Source of the DNA: Mariprofundaceae bacterium | GTDB taxonomy: Bacteria > Pseudomonadota > Zetaproteobacteria > Mariprofundales > Mariprofundaceae | Direction of reading: 5' to 3' | DNA length: 10,736 nt | NCBI GenBank assembly: GCA_027018975.1 | Contig: JALUXN010000210.1 | Coordinates: forward strand, 1-10,736 | In this document: in pieces, positions 6,921 to 10,736 of the stretch | Layout: every line of letters starts with the position of its first letter | Position numbering within the stretch: position 1 is the first letter of the stretch | The notes under the pieces: model-generated | Database searches by the model: none | Told to the model about the DNA's origin: nothing | What the model saw: the letters and a program-made list of their open reading frames with translations, nothing else | Program-made: the position numbers and the translations under genes

Positions 6921-6930
6921 AGGGAGGGGG
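6921..6930 (+). promoter_or_regulatory. Strong ribosome binding site of the diguanylate cyclase gene
   Basis: The purine run AGGGAGGGGG contains GGAG 6 nt before the ATG at 6933. It fixes this start, which retains the N-terminal Cys/His cluster. Confidence 0.65.
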
Positions 6931-6932
6931 TC

Positions 6933-7982
6933 ATGAGCAAGAGGGGTTGCACCGATCACGCACACGGCTGCAATATGTGCCACAGCATTGTCGCACTGAC
7001 CGCCCAGGCTTCGCTGCACCACCTGCAGGATGCACTGCTACAGCAGCTCAAAGCCACCACCAGTGCTGTCCATGTCAGCACCTTTCAGGTGCAGCAGGAG
7101 CAAAACAAGCAAGAGCAGAACGCCAGCGCCCGCAAACAGAGCCTCCGCCTACTCCCCCATCATCAACCAAGCGGCTACGACCCGCACCACGATCCGCACC
7201 AACTGGCGCACGAAACACCCCTGCAGCGCGCCATCCAGCAGCACACCATCGAACACCAACATGATCATCTGCATCGCTATTTCATGCCGGTCACGCGCAA
7301 GCAGGATCGCCTCGATCTATGGGTGCTGGACTACCGAGATGCCCTCACGCCGGAGGAGCAGACACGCTTGAACCTGCTGGCCGAAGTCTATACCCACTGC
7401 GATGCCCATATCAGCATGCACCGCCACGACTCTCTGACCGGTCTGCAGAACCGCAAAGCGCTCACCGAGAAGATCACCATGCTGCTCAAAAGCAGGGCGC
7501 AAAACCGGCGCCGCAAGCGCGATCAGGATCACCTCCCCTTCCTCGCCATTATCGACATCGACTTCTTCAAACGCATCAACGACACCTTCGGCCACCTCTA
7601 CGGCGACGAGGTACTCCTGCTGCTGGCAGGATTGATGAAACAGAGCTTTCGCGATAACGATAACCTCTATCGCTATGGCGGTGAGGAGTTCGTCGCGCTG
7701 GTCGATGCCGCTACAGAGGAGACAGCGATGCTGGCGCTCGATCGCTTCCGCCAATGTGTCGATCAATACGAATTCCCGCAGGTCGGCCATATCAGTGTCA
7801 GTATCGGCTTTGTGGCACTGCAGAACGACTCCCTGCCCACCACGCTCTTTGACCGTGCCGACCAGGCGCTCTACTATGCCAAAGAGCATGGTCGCAATCA
7901 GACCTGCTCCTACCAGCGCCTCAAGCAGGCCGGCTTGCTCGCCGATAAAGAGCTCAATGTTGACAGTGAGTTGTTTGAATGA
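6933..7982 (+). CDS. GGDEF-family diguanylate cyclase with N-terminal Cys/His cluster
   Basis: Makes cyclic di-GMP from two GTP; predicted cytoplasmic, as no signal peptide or membrane segment is seen. The GGDEF domain spans about 164-330, with HDSLTGLQNR (165-174), DIDFFKRINDTFGH (208-221), the active motif GGEEF (249-253) and an inhibitory I-site RDND (240-243) five residues before it, so product feedback is expected. The first 160 residues match no domain I recognise. They open with Cys6, His9, His11, Cys13, Cys16 and His17 (including CNMCH), a possible metal- or redox-sensing site, followed by a Gln/His-rich stretch (53-114). CxxCH is the haem-c motif, but without an export signal a c-type cytochrome is unlikely. 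The length is 349 aa. Its stop overlaps the start of the next gene as ATGA. Confidence 0.93.
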   Translation: MSKRGCTDHAHGCNMCHSIVALTAQASLHHLQDALLQQLKATTSAVHVSTFQVQQEQNKQEQNASARKQSLRLLPHHQPSGYDPHHDPHQLAHETPLQRAIQQHTIEHQHDHLHRYFMPVTRKQDRLDLWVLDYRDALTPEEQTRLNLLAEVYTHCDAHISMHRHDSLTGLQNRKALTEKITMLLKSRAQNRRRKRDQDHLPFLAIIDIDFFKRINDTFGHLYGDEVLLLLAGLMKQSFRDNDNLYRYGGEEFVALVDAATEETAMLALDRFRQCVDQYEFPQVGHISVSIGFVALQNDSLPTTLFDRADQALYYAKEHGRNQTCSYQRLKQAGLLADKELNVDSELFE

Positions 7983-9736
7983 CCGCCTCCCCGATCCAGA
8001 TTGAGATACCGCTCTCGCCGCCGCTGGCCATCATGGCTTACCACAAAACGCTGCAGCTGCTGCAGCTGCTGGAGATTGAGCCGCTCAAATGCGAGAGCCT
8101 TGCCAATCGCATCGCGCAGACCGTCGTAGCCAGCGCCAACCCATCGCGCGATGAAGCCAGCGTCTGCCTGACCATCAACAGCGACGACACGCCGCAGCTG
8201 AGCATCACCGTCAATGCAACCGCACTGCAGGAACGTATCTCTCTCGCTCAGTTGCCCGACCCTGCCACACTGGCCGGCATCGCGGAGAAAGCGCTGCAAA
8301 ACAGCTACCCACAGCTACTGCAGCTGATTCACCATCACCACCAGAACCAGCTCAAACAGCACCGCCAATGGCGTGAACGCGCCGGTCAACTGTCACTGGA
8401 GATGAAGCGGCAGACCCAATCGCTGCAGTATCAGACCATGCACGACACACTCACCGGACTGCCCAATCGCCGCCAGCTCTTCGCCCGCACCCGAGAAACC
8501 TTTATGCTCGCTTCACGGCAACAGATTAAATGCGCGCTGGTTCTCATGGATCTCAACGATTTCAAAGAGATCAACGACTCCCTCGGTCATCAGGCCGGCG
8601 ATCGGCTGCTGCAGGAGGTGAGCCAGCGGCTGCGGGGCACCATCCGCCAGACCGATATTCTGGCGCGACTCGGCGGTGATGAGTTCGCCACCCTGCTGAC
8701 CAACTGCGATGCCCAGCACGCCGCCAAGCTAGCCGAAAAGATCCACACCATCTTCGACCGCCCCTTCGAACACGAAGACACCCACATCACCATCAGCGCC
8801 AGTATCGGCATCACCGAATTTCCAACCCATGGTGAAGAGCTCGACACGCTCATGCGTAAAGCGGATGTGGCCATGTACTACGCCAAAGAGAATGAACTGA
8901 ACTACAGCATCTATGATGTCATGCAGGACAAACACAGCCTCGAACGCATGACCATGCTCAAGGACCTGAACAGCGCCATCAAAACCGACGGCATGGAGCT
9001 ATACTACCAGCCGCAGGTCGGCATGAAGGGTAAGGACAAACGCCTCTCCGCCGAGGCGCTGATTCGCTGGAACCATCCCGAACGCGGCATGGTCTTCCCC
9101 GATCAATTTATCCCGCTGGCCGAGGACTCCGGTTTGGTTCTGCCGATGACCTGGTGGGTACTCAAAACAGCCATGAAACAGTGTGTTGCTTGGCATCGTG
9201 ATGGGCTGCCGGTCAATGTATCGATCAATATCCCGGCAGATTTCCTGCATGAGGAGCGCATCGTGGAGCGCATCCGCGACTACATGACGCACTATCAGCT
9301 GCCACCCAATGCCTTCGCACTGGAGATCACCGAAAACATGCTGATGAGCGACCCGTGCCACGCCTCGAATATCCTCAAAGAGATCCATGCGCTCGGCATC
9401 GATGTCTCCATCGACGATTTCGGCACCGGCTACTCATCGCTCGCCTACCTCAAACATATCGATCTCGATGAGCTGAAAATCGACCGCTCCTTTGTCGTCG
9501 GCATGAGCGAACACAACAACGACGCGGTGATCGTCAACACTGTGATCAGTATGGCGCACCACATGGGCTTGCGCGTGGTCGCAGAGGGTGCCGAGAGCCG
9601 CGAGGATTGGGATCGACTCGATCAGATGGGCTGCGATATTATTCAAGGATATTTCATCAGTCGCCCACAACCGCTGGAGGAGGTAACCGCCTGGTTCAAG
9701 CAGTTTTCCGATCAGGGGTTAATATTGAAGGCGTAG
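7979..9736 (+). CDS. GGDEF-EAL bifunctional cyclic di-GMP protein
   Basis: A 585-residue protein with no membrane segments. An unrecognised N-terminal region (1-145, with an HHHH run at 118-121) leads by a helix into a GGDEF domain (about 153-315): DTLTGLPNRR (156-165), MDLNDFKEINDSLGH (190-204), intact GGDEF (232-236) and I-site RQTD (223-226). The EAL domain (about 325-575) keeps the residues expected for hydrolysis: E359 of EAL, N417, E452, D479/D480 in DDFGTG, K500, E536 and Q556 in QGYF. Both synthesis and breakdown of c-di-GMP are therefore possible; in many such proteins one domain is regulatory. Its ATG overlaps the previous stop (ATGA), a sign of coupled translation with the upstream cyclase. 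The natural output is motility or surface attachment, in line with the chemotaxis genes next door. Confidence 0.95.
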   Translation: MTASPIQIEIPLSPPLAIMAYHKTLQLLQLLEIEPLKCESLANRIAQTVVASANPSRDEASVCLTINSDDTPQLSITVNATALQERISLAQLPDPATLAGIAEKALQNSYPQLLQLIHHHHQNQLKQHRQWRERAGQLSLEMKRQTQSLQYQTMHDTLTGLPNRRQLFARTRETFMLASRQQIKCALVLMDLNDFKEINDSLGHQAGDRLLQEVSQRLRGTIRQTDILARLGGDEFATLLTNCDAQHAAKLAEKIHTIFDRPFEHEDTHITISASIGITEFPTHGEELDTLMRKADVAMYYAKENELNYSIYDVMQDKHSLERMTMLKDLNSAIKTDGMELYYQPQVGMKGKDKRLSAEALIRWNHPERGMVFPDQFIPLAEDSGLVLPMTWWVLKTAMKQCVAWHRDGLPVNVSINIPADFLHEERIVERIRDYMTHYQLPPNAFALEITENMLMSDPCHASNILKEIHALGIDVSIDDFGTGYSSLAYLKHIDLDELKIDRSFVVGMSEHNNDAVIVNTVISMAHHMGLRVVAEGAESREDWDRLDQMGCDIIQGYFISRPQPLEEVTAWFKQFSDQGLILKA

Positions 9737-9745
9737 CGCGCTGGT

Positions 9746-9753
9746 AGGAGGGG
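9746..9753 (+). promoter_or_regulatory. Ribosome binding site deciding a GTG start
   Basis: AGGAGGGG lies 5 nt before the GTG at 9759. This near-perfect site favours GTG over the next in-frame ATG at 9792, which has no comparable site. Confidence 0.7.
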
Positions 9754-9758
9754 ACACC

Positions 9759-10736
9759 GTGGACGAAGCGACAAGAAAAGCCATTGAGGCGATGCAAAAA
9801 GAGGCCGAAGCGGAGGAGGCAGCTATGCGAGCGTCCGCATCCGGCGCTGCGCAAACCGTCACCGAGACAGACCCCGTAGAGAGCGAGATGGAGCGCATGC
9901 AGCGCGAGGCACTGGAAGAGCAGGCCGCAGCCGATGCCGCGCAGCAGCGCACGGGCAGCACAGACCCCACGCACGCCGCCACAGCCCACGTCGCGCGCCC
10001 CTTCAAAGAGACGATCCACCACATGCTCTTCGAGATGAACTCCACCATCGGCCAAGTCACCAACTATGTCATTCTGGCCATCATCCTCGCCTCGGTCTTC
10101 ATCTCCATGCTCAACACCATTCCCGCCATCCACGCCGAATGGAACAGCACCATCACCATCATCCAGCGCACCGTGCTCACCCTCTTCCTCATCGAATATC
10201 TACTGCGCATCTATGCCGCCAAAGATCGCAAAAAGTATATGTTCGGCTTCTTCGGCATCATCGATTTCCTCACGGTTCTGCCGCTCTTTTTCGGCAGCAC
10301 CGGATCCGCCTTCGTGCGCCTCTTACGGCTGCTGCGCATCCTCAAGCTGGCGCAATATTTCCCTGTCCTCACCTCGCTGCTGCGCTCGGTCTCCGACGCC
10401 AAAAACATGATTTTCGCCGTGCTCGCCACCATCACTGCCGTCTCTGTCCTCTCCGGCAACATCGCCTACATGCTGGAGCCGGAGACCTTCGGCAACGCCT
10501 TTGTCGGCTCCTGGTGGAGTCTGGTCACCATGAGCACCGTCGGCTACGGCGATCTAGTTCCGCACACCGCCGGCGGCATGGCACTCGGTGGCACGCTGAT
10601 CCTGGTCGGCATCTGCGTGGTCGCCATGATGACCGCCGTCATCGCCGTGCGCGTCGGCCGCATGGTCAACCTCACCAACGTCTGCCTGAACTGCGACAAA
10701 CCGGTCTCCGCCGAACACAAGTTCTGCCCCCACTGC
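9759..10736 (+). CDS. Voltage-gated-type potassium channel with C-terminal zinc ribbon, 3'-truncated
   Basis: Six-transmembrane K+ channel subunit expected to form a tetramer in the inner membrane. The frame is open from GTG 9759 to the window end (326 codons seen). Residues 1-85 form a charged, probably coiled-coil extension with two similar segments (around 9-22 and 44-57). S1 is about 100-120, S2 131-152, S3 160-178; S4 (185-200) has R187, R190, R193 and K196 at three-residue spacing. S5 is about 213-237, then the pore helix and the K+ filter TVGYGD (260-265), and S6 275-298. Soon after S6, C309, C312, C323 and C326 form CxxC-x10-CxxC, a zinc-ribbon knuckle where many channels carry a cyclic-nucleotide or RCK domain. 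The gene follows the GGDEF-EAL gene after 22 bases, so co-transcription is likely. Ion selectivity is well supported; gating by metal or redox is inference. Confidence 0.9.
   Translation, partial: MDEATRKAIEAMQKEAEAEEAAMRASASGAAQTVTETDPVESEMERMQREALEEQAAADAAQQRTGSTDPTHAATAHVARPFKETIHHMLFEMNSTIGQVTNYVILAIILASVFISMLNTIPAIHAEWNSTITIIQRTVLTLFLIEYLLRIYAAKDRKKYMFGFFGIIDFLTVLPLFFGSTGSAFVRLLRLLRILKLAQYFPVLTSLLRSVSDAKNMIFAVLATITAVSVLSGNIAYMLEPETFGNAFVGSWWSLVTMSTVGYGDLVPHTAGGMALGGTLILVGICVVAMMTAVIAVRVGRMVNLTNVCLNCDKPVSAEHKFCPHC

Larger units (their letters stand above)
6542..6932 (+). other. Intergenic region between the chemotaxis operon and the c-di-GMP pair
   Basis: 391 bases with no convincing gene. 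The first 60 bases hold no hairpin followed by a T run, so no intrinsic terminator is visible after the CheZ-like gene. A 27-bp tandem array and a decayed inverted repeat fill 6604-6807. The remaining 125 bases hold one weak promoter candidate and the ribosome binding site of the next gene. Two overlapping reading frames stay open through the array only because the repeat period is a multiple of three. Confidence 0.75.

Noticed and set aside
6972..6986. c-type haem motif CNMCH in the cyclase.
   Set aside because: No signal peptide or membrane segment; haem c attachment takes place outside the cytoplasm. Kept only as a possible metal or redox cluster.

Overview
The window is a compact, entirely plus-strand stretch of bacterial chromosome devoted to motility signalling. 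It suggests a motile, Gram-negative proteobacterium: the chemoreceptor has an Aer-type PAS remnant, CheD and CheB are of proteobacterial type, a CheZ-like protein is present, and GC is moderately high (high 50s percent by eye). A marine gamma- or zetaproteobacterium is plausible, but this is a guess and the sequence alone does not fix the genus.

Region 1 (1-6541) is a chemotaxis adaptation operon with very small gaps. In order it holds: a 5'-truncated membrane chemoreceptor with a C-terminal CheR-docking pentapeptide; a small STAS-domain protein; CheR (receptor methyltransferase); CheD (receptor glutamine deamidase), whose start codon overlaps the cheR stop; CheB (response-regulator methylesterase/deamidase); and a 328-residue helical protein that I read as a CheZ-like CheY-P phosphatase from its D-x-x-x-Q motif. 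The genes would write, erase and reset receptor modification and end the CheY signal. CheA, CheW and CheY are not in the window and probably lie to the left. CheD and the CheZ-like protein end in almost the same acidic-DLF tail.

Region 2 (6542-6932) is a 391-base gap with no convincing gene. It carries a 27-bp tandem array (five regular copies plus one degenerate 28-bp copy). The last copy is the left arm of a decayed inverted repeat of about 69 bp. A weak candidate promoter and a strong ribosome binding site precede the next gene.

Region 3 (6933-9736) is a cyclic-di-GMP pair joined by an ATGA overlap: a GGEEF diguanylate cyclase with an N-terminal Cys/His cluster, then a GGDEF-EAL protein in which both catalytic sites look intact. 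They probably set c-di-GMP levels that oppose or tune motility.

Region 4 (9759-10736, running off the right edge) is a voltage-gated-type K+ channel with a TVGYGD filter and an arginine-bearing S4. It has a charged N-terminal extension and, unusually, a cytoplasmic CxxC-x10-CxxC zinc ribbon after S6.

The points most worth checking are the shared DLF tails, the CheZ-like protein working beside CheD without CheC, the abrupt GC jump inside the chemoreceptor gene, the nested repeat structure and the zinc-ribbon ion channel.
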